A stretch of DNA of 64,000 nucleotides from Saccharomonospora viridis DSM 43017 (GTDB lineage: Bacteria > Actinomycetota > Actinomycetes > Mycobacteriales > Pseudonocardiaceae): NCBI RefSeq assembly GCF_000023865.1, contig NC_013159.1:4118001-4182000 (forward strand), given 5' to 3'. Position 1 is the stretch's first letter, and each line of letters begins with the position of its first letter. A program made the position numbers and the translations under genes. Of the stretch, positions 30,476 through 38,608 are shown piece by piece. The notes under the pieces are model-generated. The model saw only the letters and a program-made list of their open reading frames with translations. It was not told where the DNA came from and searched no databases.

Positions 30476-31648
30476 GTGGTCGTGAACGGCAGTGACGACC
30501 TGGTCCTCACCGGCGGCCGCATCCACTGTCCTGACGGGATGCTCGCCGACGGTTGGCTCTCCGTGTCCGGGGAACGAATCAGCGGCGTGGGCACCGGTAA
30601 CCCCCCACAGGGCAAGCACATCGACCTCAACGGGGCACACGTCGTGCCCGGATTCGTGGACATCCACTGCCACGGCGGTGGCGGCGGCTCGTTCACCAGC
30701 GCCGACCCCGCCGAAGCGCACACGGCCGTGAGAACCCACCGCAGACACGGCACCACCACGCTCATGGCGAGCCTGGTGTCCGCACCCCCGAACGAGCTCA
30801 TCGACCAGATGGCCGCCCTGGCCGAACTGGTCACCGACGGCGAGCTGGTGGGCATCCACCTGGAAGGCCCCTTCATCTCCGAGGCCCGCTGCGGCGCGCA
30901 CGACCCGGCGGTGCTGCGCGACCCCGACGCGGAGGTCGTCGAAGAGCTGCTGAAGGCGGGCCGTGGGAACATCCGCATGGTGACGCTCGCCCCCGAACTC
31001 GCCGGTGGCATCGAAGCGGTACACCGCTTCAGCCAGGACGGGGTGATCGCCGCCGTCGGACACACCGACGCGGTGGCCGACCAGGTCCGGGCGGCCGTGG
31101 ACGCGGGCGCGACCGTGGCGACACACCTGTTCAACGGCATGCGCCCCCTGCACCACCGCGAACCCGGCCCCGTAGGGGCGTTGCTCGACGACGACCGGGT
31201 GACCGTCGAGCTGATCTGCGACCTCGTGCACCTCCACCCCGACGTGGTGCGGTTCGCCGCCCGCCACGCGGGACCGTCGAGGACCGTACTCGTCACCGAC
31301 GCCATGTCGGCCACCGACGTCGCGGACGGCACGTACCGGCTCGGCGGGCTCGACGTCGAGGTGAAGAACGGCGTGGCCACGTTGCCGGACAGCGGGTCGC
31401 TCGCGGGCAGCACCCTCACCATGGACGCCGCGTTCCGCAACCTCGTCCACGGCGCGGGGCTCGACATCGCCGACGCCGTGGCCGCGACCGCCACCCAGCC
31501 CGCCCGGCTGCTGGGCATCGACGGTGACACGGGCGCGTTGCGGACCGGCCTGCTGGCCGACGCGGTCGTGCTGGACGACGATCTGCGGACGCTCGGGGTA
31601 CTGCGGCGGGGGGCGTGGGTCGACGACCGCGTCCCGAAGACCGCCTGA
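30476..31648 (+). CDS. nagA: N-acetylglucosamine-6-phosphate deacetylase
   Basis: Removes acetate from GlcNAc-6-phosphate in chitin and cell-wall sugar use. 390 residues, amidohydrolase fold: DIHCHGGGGGSF (HxH), the metal ligand Glu in HLEGPFIS, His in GHTDA, HLFNGMRPL, and the catalytic Asp in VTDAMSATD. The start is GTG at 30476 or 30482; no ribosome binding site fits between these and the dre site, so a near-leaderless mRNA is likely. Confidence 0.93.
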   Translation: MVVNGSDDLVLTGGRIHCPDGMLADGWLSVSGERISGVGTGNPPQGKHIDLNGAHVVPGFVDIHCHGGGGGSFTSADPAEAHTAVRTHRRHGTTTLMASLVSAPPNELIDQMAALAELVTDGELVGIHLEGPFISEARCGAHDPAVLRDPDAEVVEELLKAGRGNIRMVTLAPELAGGIEAVHRFSQDGVIAAVGHTDAVADQVRAAVDAGATVATHLFNGMRPLHHREPGPVGALLDDDRVTVELICDLVHLHPDVVRFAARHAGPSRTVLVTDAMSATDVADGTYRLGGLDVEVKNGVATLPDSGSLAGSTLTMDAAFRNLVHGAGLDIADAVAATATQPARLLGIDGDTGALRTGLLADAVVLDDDLRTLGVLRRGAWVDDRVPKTA

Positions 31649-31705
31649 CGGGACTCCCCGACAGGCGTCGGCCCCCACGGCATCGGCGGACTACGCTGGA
31701 CGTCG

Positions 31706-32086
31706 ATGAGCAACGACCCGGAGCGCCTTCTGGCGGAGGCGTTGCGTGCGCAGGCGAGGTATGCACCTTCCTCCCGGCCGCCCCGATCGGCCACGCCCGC
31801 GCAGCAGACGCCGTCCGCCGATTCCGGCACGCCCGGGCACCAACGCCCCTCGGTGCCGGCGGTGGATCTCTCCGGCTACGGCCTGCTGTCCGGGGCCGGG
31901 GAGGAGTCGCTGACGCTGCGACGCGCGGCGCTGGACGCCGACGAACGGTCGGCGGCCGTGTCGACGCCCCCGCGAGGAGGTCACCGACGCAGAACCGTCA
32001 CGCTGCCCACCCACTGGGTGCTTATCCTCGCGGCCTCCCTCGGCATGGCCGTCGGCTCGGTCGTCGGCCTGCTGACCCTGTTGTGA
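31706..32086 (+). CDS. Small protein with one C-terminal membrane segment
   Basis: 126 residues. The N-terminal 90 are polar and rich in Ala, Pro, Ser and Arg; residues about 103-125 form one transmembrane helix (WVLILAASLGMAVGSVVGLL) ending at the C-terminus, so the protein is probably tail-anchored with its bulk in the cytoplasm. No family recognised. It follows nagA by 57 bp and may share its transcript. Confidence 0.6.
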   Translation: MSNDPERLLAEALRAQARYAPSSRPPRSATPAQQTPSADSGTPGHQRPSVPAVDLSGYGLLSGAGEESLTLRRAALDADERSAAVSTPPRGGHRRRTVTLPTHWVLILAASLGMAVGSVVGLLTLL

Positions 32087-32168
32087 CGCACGGGCCGTAC
32101 GCCGAGCACGGACCGCCGGGTAGGCAGGCCGAGCGGATGGGACGGTGAAGCGGCGAAGTCACGTCGCG

Positions 32169-33551
32169 TCACAGCGAGAACATCGACCCGGGGTTGAACA
32201 GGTTCTGCGGGTCGAGCGCCCGTTTGATACGGCGGTGCACGTCGAGCCCCACCGGACCGATCTCGCGGGCCAGCCACTCCTGCTTGAACTTGCCGACGCC
32301 GTGCTCGCCCGTCACCGTGCCCCCGAGGGACAACCCCAACTCCAGGATCGCGTCGAACGCCCGCTTCGCGCGTTCGAACTCACCTTCCGACGACGCGTCG
32401 TAGACCACCGTGGGGTGCATGTTGCCGTCGCCGGCGTGTCCCACCACGGCCACGGTGAGTCCCACCTCCTCCGCGATGCGTTCACACCCGGTGATCAGGT
32501 CGGCGATGCGGGTCCTGGGCACACACACGTCGTCGGTCATGCAGGAACCCATGCTCTCCAGCGCGAGGAGCGTCACGCGTCGGGCCCGCATGAGCAGATC
32601 GCCTTCCGCGAGGTCGTCGGTGTGGTAGGTCATCTCCGCGCCCGCCTCCGAGCAGATCCGCTCGACGGCCGACAGCTCGGCGCTCGCCCGTTCACCGCCG
32701 GTGTCGGACTGGCAGAGCAACAGCGTCCCCCGCTCGGTGCCCAGATCGGTGCGTAGGTAGTTGCTCACCGCGTCGACCGTCGCGGTGTCCATGATCTCCA
32801 TCAGCGAGGGCACGAGCCCTTCGCGGACGATCCGACTCACCGCCACTCCGGCCGCGGGAGCCGAGGGGAACGCCGCGACCAGCGTGGCGGGCGCCTGCGG
32901 CAACGGACGCAGCGCGAGTGTCGCCTCGGTGATGACCCCGAGGGTGCCCTCGCTGCCCACGAACAACTTGGTGAGGTCGTAACCCGCCACACCCTTCACC
33001 GTGCGCCGTCCGGTGCGCAACAGTGATCCGTCGGCGAGCACCACCTCCAGCCCGAGCACGAAATCGGACGTGACGCCGTACTTGACGCAGCACAGACCGC
33101 CCGCGTTGGTGGCCAGGTTGCCGCCGATGGTGCACCAGTCGTAGCTCGACGGGTCGGGTGGATAGAACAGTCCGTGCTTCGCCACCGCGTCGCGCAGGTC
33201 CTGGTTCACCACCCCCGGCTGCACGACGGCGAGCCTGTTGTCGGGGTCGATCTCGACGATCTCGTCGAGTTTCGTGGTCACGAGGACGACGCAACCGTCC
33301 ACGGCGTTGGCCCCGCCACTGAGCCCACTGCCCGCCCCTCGCGGCACCACGGGCACCCTCGCCGCCGCGCACGCGCGAACCGTGGCCCGCACTCCGTCGA
33401 CGTCCTCGGGCAACACCACGGCCAGCGGCGTACCCGCGGGCGCGAGCGGCATCTGGTCGCGGGAGTAGGTCGCCATGACATCGACGTCCGTCACCACGGC
33501 GTCGGCACCGAGTTCGGAGCGCAACCGGTCCAGCAGGGTCTCGTTGCTCAT
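32169..33551 (-). CDS. FAD-linked oxidase, GlcD/D-lactate dehydrogenase type
   Basis: 460 residues. FAD-binding type 4 domain (VVPRGAGSGLSGGAN; YDWCTIGGNLATNAGG; TVKGVAGYDLTKLFVGSEGTLG) and a C-terminal FAD-oxidase domain with VVGHAGDGNMHP and GTVTGEHGVGKFK. It oxidises a 2-hydroxy acid such as glycolate or D-lactate to the keto acid; the partner subunits GlcE and GlcF are absent here, so a single-subunit D-lactate or D-2-hydroxyacid dehydrogenase is likelier. It diverges from the DedA gene. Confidence 0.88.
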   Translation of the reverse strand: MSNETLLDRLRSELGADAVVTDVDVMATYSRDQMPLAPAGTPLAVVLPEDVDGVRATVRACAAARVPVVPRGAGSGLSGGANAVDGCVVLVTTKLDEIVEIDPDNRLAVVQPGVVNQDLRDAVAKHGLFYPPDPSSYDWCTIGGNLATNAGGLCCVKYGVTSDFVLGLEVVLADGSLLRTGRRTVKGVAGYDLTKLFVGSEGTLGVITEATLALRPLPQAPATLVAAFPSAPAAGVAVSRIVREGLVPSLMEIMDTATVDAVSNYLRTDLGTERGTLLLCQSDTGGERASAELSAVERICSEAGAEMTYHTDDLAEGDLLMRARRVTLLALESMGSCMTDDVCVPRTRIADLITGCERIAEEVGLTVAVVGHAGDGNMHPTVVYDASSEGEFERAKRAFDAILELGLSLGGTVTGEHGVGKFKQEWLAREIGPVGLDVHRRIKRALDPQNLFNPGSMFSL

Positions 33552-33651
33552 ACACCAACACTAACGGGTGAGTAGCAAATCATTGACATCGTGATGACCA
33601 GCGTCCCCGGCTCTCGATCAGGACCCGATCGTGTCAGTGCGTGACGGTTGA

Positions 33652-33665
33652 ACACAGCTCTGTGT
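33652..33665. promoter_or_regulatory. 14-bp palindrome upstream of the DedA gene
   Basis: ACACAG-CT-CTGTGT is a perfect inverted repeat 52 bases before the DedA start, in the 166-bp divergent gap with the GlcD-like gene. It could be an operator; the regulator is unknown. Confidence 0.35.
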
Positions 33666-33717
33666 CGATCTAGCCGGGCATGACCGCGGCGGGAGAGCGG
33701 CCACGTACGCTGCCCGC

Positions 33718-34389
33718 GTGGACGAAGTAAACGCCGAGGCCGCAACGGCCGGACTCGACTGGCTCTCGACGGCGGGCCCACTGTTGGTGTGGGTCATTGT
33801 CCTCAGCTTCGTGTTCATCGAATGCGCTCTGATCGTCGGACTCTTCCTGCCCGGTGACTCACTTCTGTTCGCGGCCGGTGTCGTACTCGCCCAACACGAC
33901 GTGGAAGGACAGGCGTGGGCCCTGTCGGCCGTGGCACTGGCGACCGCCATCGTCGGCAACCAAGTCGGCTACTACATAGGCAGACAGACGGGTACCCGGT
34001 TCGTCGCGCGTCGAGGCGGCAGGGTGCTGAACCAACAGAACCTCGACAGGGCACGCGCGTTCCTCGACCACCGGGGATTCCTGGCGATCGTGGCGGCACG
34101 GTGGATCCCGTGGATACGCACACTCGCCCCGCTCATCGCGGGTGCCGCGGGCATGAACGCGCGACGCTTCCTGGTCGCCACCACGGTGGGCGCGATCCTG
34201 TGGGTGCCGACACTCGTCCTCATCGGCTACTACGCCGCCGGTCTGCTGTCCGCCATCCCGTGGCTTGGCACCATCCTGGTCTGGGGAGCGGTGGCCTTCC
34301 TCGTGCTCGGCACCGGCTACGGCGTGTGGCGCTACCGCCAGGACATCCGGCGCCCGGTGGACGACGAACCCGAGGCCGCCGCCACCTGA
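33718..34389 (+). CDS. DedA-family membrane protein
   Basis: 223 residues with several membrane segments. The family signatures are GLFLPGDSLLFAAGVVL near residues 41-57 and RWIPWIRTLAPLIAGAAGM near 126-144 (essential Arg and Gly in DedA proteins). Members are thought to be lipid flippases or proton-dependent transporters that maintain membrane lipid balance. The start is GTG. Its nearness to fba matches the order Rv0363c-Rv0364 of M. tuberculosis, though other genes have been inserted between them here. Confidence 0.88.
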   Translation: MDEVNAEAATAGLDWLSTAGPLLVWVIVLSFVFIECALIVGLFLPGDSLLFAAGVVLAQHDVEGQAWALSAVALATAIVGNQVGYYIGRQTGTRFVARRGGRVLNQQNLDRARAFLDHRGFLAIVAARWIPWIRTLAPLIAGAAGMNARRFLVATTVGAILWVPTLVLIGYYAAGLLSAIPWLGTILVWGAVAFLVLGTGYGVWRYRQDIRRPVDDEPEAAAT

Positions 34390-34438
34390 CGCCGCCGAAC
34401 CCGTGGGGCTTTTCCGATCGCTTGCGGCCCGTCGCGGC

Positions 34439-35074
34439 TCACACTGCGAACTGCGGCAGCTCCATGTCCTCGATGATCAGGTCGGCGCGATCCGCCGTGC
34501 GCATGATGAGGTCGGCGTTGCGCTGGTCGGAGCCACGCGCCCGCTGCTGAGCCTCCACCAACGACCGGCCGAACTTACGGTGCCGCGTCACGAGCCTGGC
34601 CAGGCGGTCGTCCTCGTCCGGCTGGAGGAACCACACCTCGTCGAGCAGGGAACGCAGCTCGTTCCACGGCTCGGTGTCCAGCAACAGGTAGTTGCCCTCG
34701 GTGATCACCAGGCGCACGCTCGGCGGCACGGGGACGGCACCCGCGATGGGCTCCTCGATCTCCCTGCGGAACTCCGGCGCGTACACCAGTTCGTCCCCCG
34801 CCGCGAGCCTTCTGATCAGGTGCACGTAACCGTAGGCGTCGAACGTGTCGGGCGCGCCCTTGCGGTCGGCCTTGCCCAGCCGGTTCAGCTCCACCTGCGC
34901 GAGGTGGAAGCCGTCCATCCCCACCACGGCCGCGTGCGCACCGAGCGCATCGGCCAACTGCCACGCCAACGACGTCTTACCCGCGGCCGGCGCTCCCGCG
35001 ATGCCCAGCAACGCCCGCTCGTTACGGTCCACGAGCCGTTGTGCGCGTGTCAGCAGTTCGTCGAACGACGTCAT
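34439..35074 (-). CDS. P-loop nucleoside/sugar kinase (uridine kinase-like)
   Basis: 211 residues. Walker A is GIAGAPAAGKTSLA near 24-37; MDGFHL is the conserved substrate-binding motif of the uridine kinase/pantothenate kinase superfamily, and ITEGNYLLLD is the Walker B region. The acceptor could be a nucleoside or a sugar. Its ATG overlaps the stop of the PfkB kinase gene by four bases (ATGA), so the two kinases are made together. Confidence 0.83.
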   Translation of the reverse strand: MTSFDELLTRAQRLVDRNERALLGIAGAPAAGKTSLAWQLADALGAHAAVVGMDGFHLAQVELNRLGKADRKGAPDTFDAYGYVHLIRRLAAGDELVYAPEFRREIEEPIAGAVPVPPSVRLVITEGNYLLLDTEPWNELRSLLDEVWFLQPDEDDRLARLVTRHRKFGRSLVEAQQRARGSDQRNADLIMRTADRADLIIEDMELPQFAV

Positions 35075-35937
35075 GTCACTCCCATCATCGCCCTGATCGG
35101 GCCGATCCAGCTCCGAGGTCCCACGTGCCGCACCCGTTCGGAAGCCACGGCGTTGGCGAACTCGATCGCCTCTTCGATGCCGACGGTCCCGACCTTGGAC
35201 ACGAAAGCACCGTGCCACACGTCGCCTGCCCCGAGGGTGTCACGCGCCTCCACCGCCGGCACGGCGACCTCGCCCGAACCGTTCCGGCCACGCCAACGCA
35301 CCGGGTCCGGTCCCGCGGTGGTGACGACGACGGGAACGTCGGCGAGTGCATTCTCCGGGGCCGTGAACTGGGCCGAACACGCCACCACGTCGGCCAGGCC
35401 GAACACGTCCCTGAACACGGGTTTCCAGCTTCCGGCGTCCACCACGACCGGCCGTCCGTGCGCCTTCGCCCATCGTGCCGCGGTGCGGGCGAGCACCGGG
35501 TGGTGTCCGTCGACGAGCACCGTGTCCGGCGGGGTTTCGGGCAGCATCCCGGCGAGGGTCTCGGTGTCGAAGTAGGACAACGCTTCGGGTTCCACCGCGG
35601 CCGCGTTGTGCGAGACCACGGTGCGCTCGCCGTCCTGTTCGCGAACGGTGACGGCACTGACCGCCGGGGGTTCGTCCCGCCGGGGCAGCGCGTCGAGGAT
35701 CGTGACACCGCATTCCGTGAGGTCGGCACGCACGAGGTCGGCGAGAGGGTGGCGTCCGAGCACGGTGAGCAGAAAAGCCTCCGCCCCGAGCGCGGCGACG
35801 GTGACGGCCGCGTTGGTGGCTGGGCCTCCCGCGGCGACGGACACGTCGGTGGACTGCACCTTGTGGCCCGGTTCGGGTAGGTCCGGCACGCGCTGCACGA
35901 CGTCGACGGTGCACAGGCCCGCCAACAGCACCCTCAC
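35071..35937 (-). CDS. PfkB-family (ribokinase-like) carbohydrate kinase
   Basis: 288 residues. The N-terminal GLCTVDVVQRVP and AAGGPATNAAV motif, and the C-terminal DTLGAGDVWHGAF with the catalytic Asp and anion hole, are diagnostic of PfkB. Substrate is unknown: ribose, an adenosine-like nucleoside or another sugar. It is the first gene of a two-kinase operon divergent from a LacI regulator, with a perfect palindrome between them. No transporter is present in the locus. Confidence 0.87.
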   Translation of the reverse strand: MRVLLAGLCTVDVVQRVPDLPEPGHKVQSTDVSVAAGGPATNAAVTVAALGAEAFLLTVLGRHPLADLVRADLTECGVTILDALPRRDEPPAVSAVTVREQDGERTVVSHNAAAVEPEALSYFDTETLAGMLPETPPDTVLVDGHHPVLARTAARWAKAHGRPVVVDAGSWKPVFRDVFGLADVVACSAQFTAPENALADVPVVVTTAGPDPVRWRGRNGSGEVAVPAVEARDTLGAGDVWHGAFVSKVGTVGIEEAIEFANAVASERVRHVGPRSWIGPIRAMMGVT

Positions 35938-35995
35938 GTCGCGACCTCCCGCCTGAACTCCTGACGGAAAGCTAAGCAGGGGCTATTCTCCACTG

Positions 35996-36017
35996 CAAGC
36001 GTTTGCGCAAACGCTTG
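35996..36017. promoter_or_regulatory. Perfect 22-bp LacI-type operator
   Basis: The half-site CAAGCGTTTGC is followed at once by its exact complement, with the central CG typical of LacI-family operators. It lies 58 bp before the PfkB start and 45 bp before the LacI start, so one site can control both directions. Confidence 0.85.
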
Positions 36018-36062
36018 TCAGGAGTCGACGCAGCCGACGCGACACGTGCGAAGAAGGAAGCC

Positions 36063-37094
36063 ATGCCGCCGTCCCGAGCGAGCAGACCCACGCAGCGCGA
36101 CATCGCTGAACTCGCCGGAGTCTCCATCACCACGGTCTCGCATGTGGTGAACGGAACCCGTCCGGTGGCGCCGGAGACCCGGGCCGCCGTACTCGAGGCC
36201 ATCGAACGCACCGGCTACACGGGCGACGTCATCGCGCGCTCACTCGTCACGGGCGGCACCCGAACACTCGGCGTGGCGATCTCCCTGTTGGCCAACCCCT
36301 ACTTCGCCACGCTCATCCAAGCCATCGAGCAAGAGGCCGCGGCCGCGGGCTACACCGTGTTGCTGTCCGACACCCACGACACCGTGGCGACCGAACAGGA
36401 CATCGTCCGGGCACTGCGGGCCCGGCGCGTGGAGGGACTGCTGCTCACCCCCGTGCCCGGGGACAAGGCGGTCATCTCGGAACTGAAATCGGTGGGCATG
36501 CCGACCGTGCTCGTCGATCGACTGAGCCCCAAAGGAGAACTCGATCAGATCGGGGCGGAGAACATCCAGGCCACCTCGGCGCTCACCGAACACCTCGCCG
36601 CGCACGGCCACCGCAGGATCGGCTTGATCAGCGGCGCCGAAGGCCTCGCGACCAGCGAGGAACGGACTTTGGGCTATCGCCTCGGCCTCGGCCGGGCCGG
36701 ACTGCCGTGGAACCCCGACCTGGTGGCCTGCGGGCATTCGGAACGGGAGCTCGGGGCCTACGCCCTGGCACGGCTGCTCGACCACTCCGATCCGGTGACG
36801 GCCGTGGTCGTGGCGAACGACGCCATGCTCGTCGGGGTGCTCCACGAGGCCCGACGGCGTCGGCTTCGCATCGGCACCGACCTCGCCATCGCGGCCTACG
36901 ACGACCCGGAATGGGCCGACCTCGTCGAACCGCCGATCACCACGATGGCGCAACCGGTGGCCGAGATCGGCAGGCGGGCCGTGCAACTACTGCTGGCCCG
37001 CCTGCGCGATCCCGACCGTCCTTTCGAAACCGTTCGACTGCCGCCGACATTGCGCCACCGGCAATCGTGCGGCTGTCCCCCGGGGACCGGCTGA
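36063..37094 (+). CDS. LacI-family transcriptional regulator
   Basis: 343 residues. N-terminal helix-turn-helix (DIAELAGVSITTVSHVVNG, about residues 12-30) and hinge helix, then a periplasmic-binding-protein-like effector domain (TLGVAISLLANPYFATLIQ onward). The C-terminal end RQSCGCPPG is typical of sugar-responsive LacI proteins. The ATG at 36063 has GAAGGA upstream; a frame 20 codons longer would begin inside the operator and is rejected. It probably represses itself and the divergent kinase operon. Confidence 0.9.
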   Translation: MPPSRASRPTQRDIAELAGVSITTVSHVVNGTRPVAPETRAAVLEAIERTGYTGDVIARSLVTGGTRTLGVAISLLANPYFATLIQAIEQEAAAAGYTVLLSDTHDTVATEQDIVRALRARRVEGLLLTPVPGDKAVISELKSVGMPTVLVDRLSPKGELDQIGAENIQATSALTEHLAAHGHRRIGLISGAEGLATSEERTLGYRLGLGRAGLPWNPDLVACGHSERELGAYALARLLDHSDPVTAVVVANDAMLVGVLHEARRRRLRIGTDLAIAAYDDPEWADLVEPPITTMAQPVAEIGRRAVQLLLARLRDPDRPFETVRLPPTLRHRQSCGCPPGTG

Positions 37095-37099
37095 GCCGG

Positions 37100-37951
37100 T
37101 CAGCTCTCCGCCCGGTTGTCGAACAGCGCCAGCGCGGCGGCGGTGTTCGACGCGGGAACGTGGTAGACGTCGTGGATCCGCGTGATCTGCTCGTTCAGCG
37201 CACCACGCATGGTCAACCACATGACCAGCTCGAAGCCTTCCGAACCCGCGTCCCGGATGTAGTCCTCCCGGGTCAGCCCGGCCAGGTACTCGGGGTCGGT
37301 CTGGATCTTGTCGAGGAACATGCGGTCGAACTCGGGGTTGATGAGTCCGGCACGTTCACCCGCGAGCTGGTGGGACATGCCACCGGTACCGAACACCGCC
37401 ACCTTCACGTCACGCTCGTACGAGCGGATCGCCTCGCCGAGGGCCTTGCCCAGCTCGTAGCAACGCGCGGCGGTCGGCTGCGGGTACTGGAGGACGTTGA
37501 CCAGCAGCGGCACCACGGCACACGGCCACGCGTCCCCGGGCTCGGGGCAGTACACCGACAGGGGCACGGTGAGGCCGTGGTCGACGTCGAGGTTCTGGAT
37601 CGCCGTCATGTCGAACCCGGCGTCCACCAACTGCTGGAGCAGGTGGAACGACAGGTCGGGGTCACCCACGACATCGGGAACCGGACGCGGGCCGAAACCC
37701 TCGTCGGCGACCCGGTACTTGTCGGCCATGCCGATGGCGAACGTCGGCACCATGTCGATGTCGAGCGCGTTGGCATGGTCGTTGTAGACGATGATCGCGA
37801 CGTCGGGGCGGTGCTGGGCCATCCACTCCCGCGCCGGCCGGTAGCCGTCGAACAACGGCTTCCAGTACTCGTTGTCCGTCTTCCCGTTGTCCATCGCAGC
37901 GCCGATGGAGGGCACGTGCGAGGTCGCCAGACCCCAAATCACCTCAGCCAT
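37100..37951 (-). CDS. ligB: Class III extradiol ring-cleavage dioxygenase, beta (catalytic) subunit
   Basis: Fe(II)-dependent meta-cleavage of protocatechuate or gallate. 283 residues. All LigB metal and catalytic residues line up: His12 (TSHVPS), His59 (NDHAN), His194 (GGMSHQ) and Glu241 (GFELVMW), matching His12/His61/His195/Glu242 of Sphingobium LigB. It is the last gene of a six-gene operon; its ATG overlaps the ligA end by 8 bp. The rest of the operon points to gallate (or 4-oxalomesaconate-forming) use. Confidence 0.93.
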   Translation of the reverse strand: MAEVIWGLATSHVPSIGAAMDNGKTDNEYWKPLFDGYRPAREWMAQHRPDVAIIVYNDHANALDIDMVPTFAIGMADKYRVADEGFGPRPVPDVVGDPDLSFHLLQQLVDAGFDMTAIQNLDVDHGLTVPLSVYCPEPGDAWPCAVVPLLVNVLQYPQPTAARCYELGKALGEAIRSYERDVKVAVFGTGGMSHQLAGERAGLINPEFDRMFLDKIQTDPEYLAGLTREDYIRDAGSEGFELVMWLTMRGALNEQITRIHDVYHVPASNTAAALALFDNRAES

Positions 37952-38294
37952 TGGTCCGCCCTCCCGCTCGCATCATCGCGACGAATTCCTCTTCGGTCAT
38001 CCCGGTGAACACGCCACCGAGATACTGCATCGACTTCTTGTCGATCATCGCCAGCTTCAGGACGTAGAAGATGCTGCTGCCCAGATCGAGCATCTTCTTC
38101 CAGTCCCTGTCCAGCACGGCTTGCTTCTGTTCGGGGGTCAGTCCGAACTCGTCGCAGTAACCCGCCTCGTCGGCGCTGAACCGCTCCCGCGCGGCGGGGT
38201 CCCGCAACGACATGAACATCTTGTTGAGCTTGTAGCTACGCCGACTCGACTCGGCGTCGAACACGTGCGTACCCGGGACATTCACCCTGCTCAT
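37944..38294 (-). CDS. ligA: Extradiol dioxygenase alpha (small) subunit
   Basis: 116 residues (MSRVNVPGTHVFDAESSRRS). Helical LigA fold with SYKLNKMFMSL and DWKKMLDLGSSIFYVLKLA, which cap the LigB active site. It starts within the end of the upstream gene (ATGA overlap) and overlaps ligB by 8 bp, so the subunits are produced in step. A longer open frame upstream to 38447 is a shadow of the isomerase-like gene. Confidence 0.9.
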   Translation of the reverse strand: MSRVNVPGTHVFDAESSRRSYKLNKMFMSLRDPAARERFSADEAGYCDEFGLTPEQKQAVLDRDWKKMLDLGSSIFYVLKLAMIDKKSMQYLGGVFTGMTEEEFVAMMRAGGRTNG

Positions 38295-38575
38295 GAGGTG
38301 CCCCTCTCCTGCGGATGAGTCGCCAGCGGCTCCACTGTGATGTCCAGCCACGGCGCCATCGGCAGCGACATCAAAGCGTCGTGTAGCTGGGTCGCGTCGT
38401 CGGCCTCGTAAAGACCGATCGTGGCGTTGCGGCCGGGGACTCGCCACAGCCGCTTCAACACGCCCTGAGCACGAAGCTCCATGGCCCGCTCGCGTTCAGC
38501 GGCCCGGAGCCGTTCCCGCTCCTCCGGCGGTGTCGTCGGAGGCAACCGGTTCTCCGACCTGACCAAAAACTCCAT
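38291..38575 (-). CDS. Muconolactone delta-isomerase-like protein
   Basis: 94 residues of the small ferredoxin-like MIase family: MEFLVRSENRLP, AQGVLKRLWRVPGRNATIGLYEADD and the C-terminal MSLPMAPWLDITVEPLATHP. True CatC converts muconolactone in the ortho-cleavage pathway, which is not encoded here. In this operon it sits where a tautomerase of 4-oxalomesaconate (the GalD step) would be expected, so it may act on a ring-fission product instead. The operon context is clear; the reaction is inference. Confidence 0.8.
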   Translation of the reverse strand: MEFLVRSENRLPPTTPPEERERLRAAERERAMELRAQGVLKRLWRVPGRNATIGLYEADDATQLHDALMSLPMAPWLDITVEPLATHPQERGTS

Positions 38576-38608
38576 ATCGCCTCCTCGGCTCGTGCTACGG
38601 CGGGGCCG

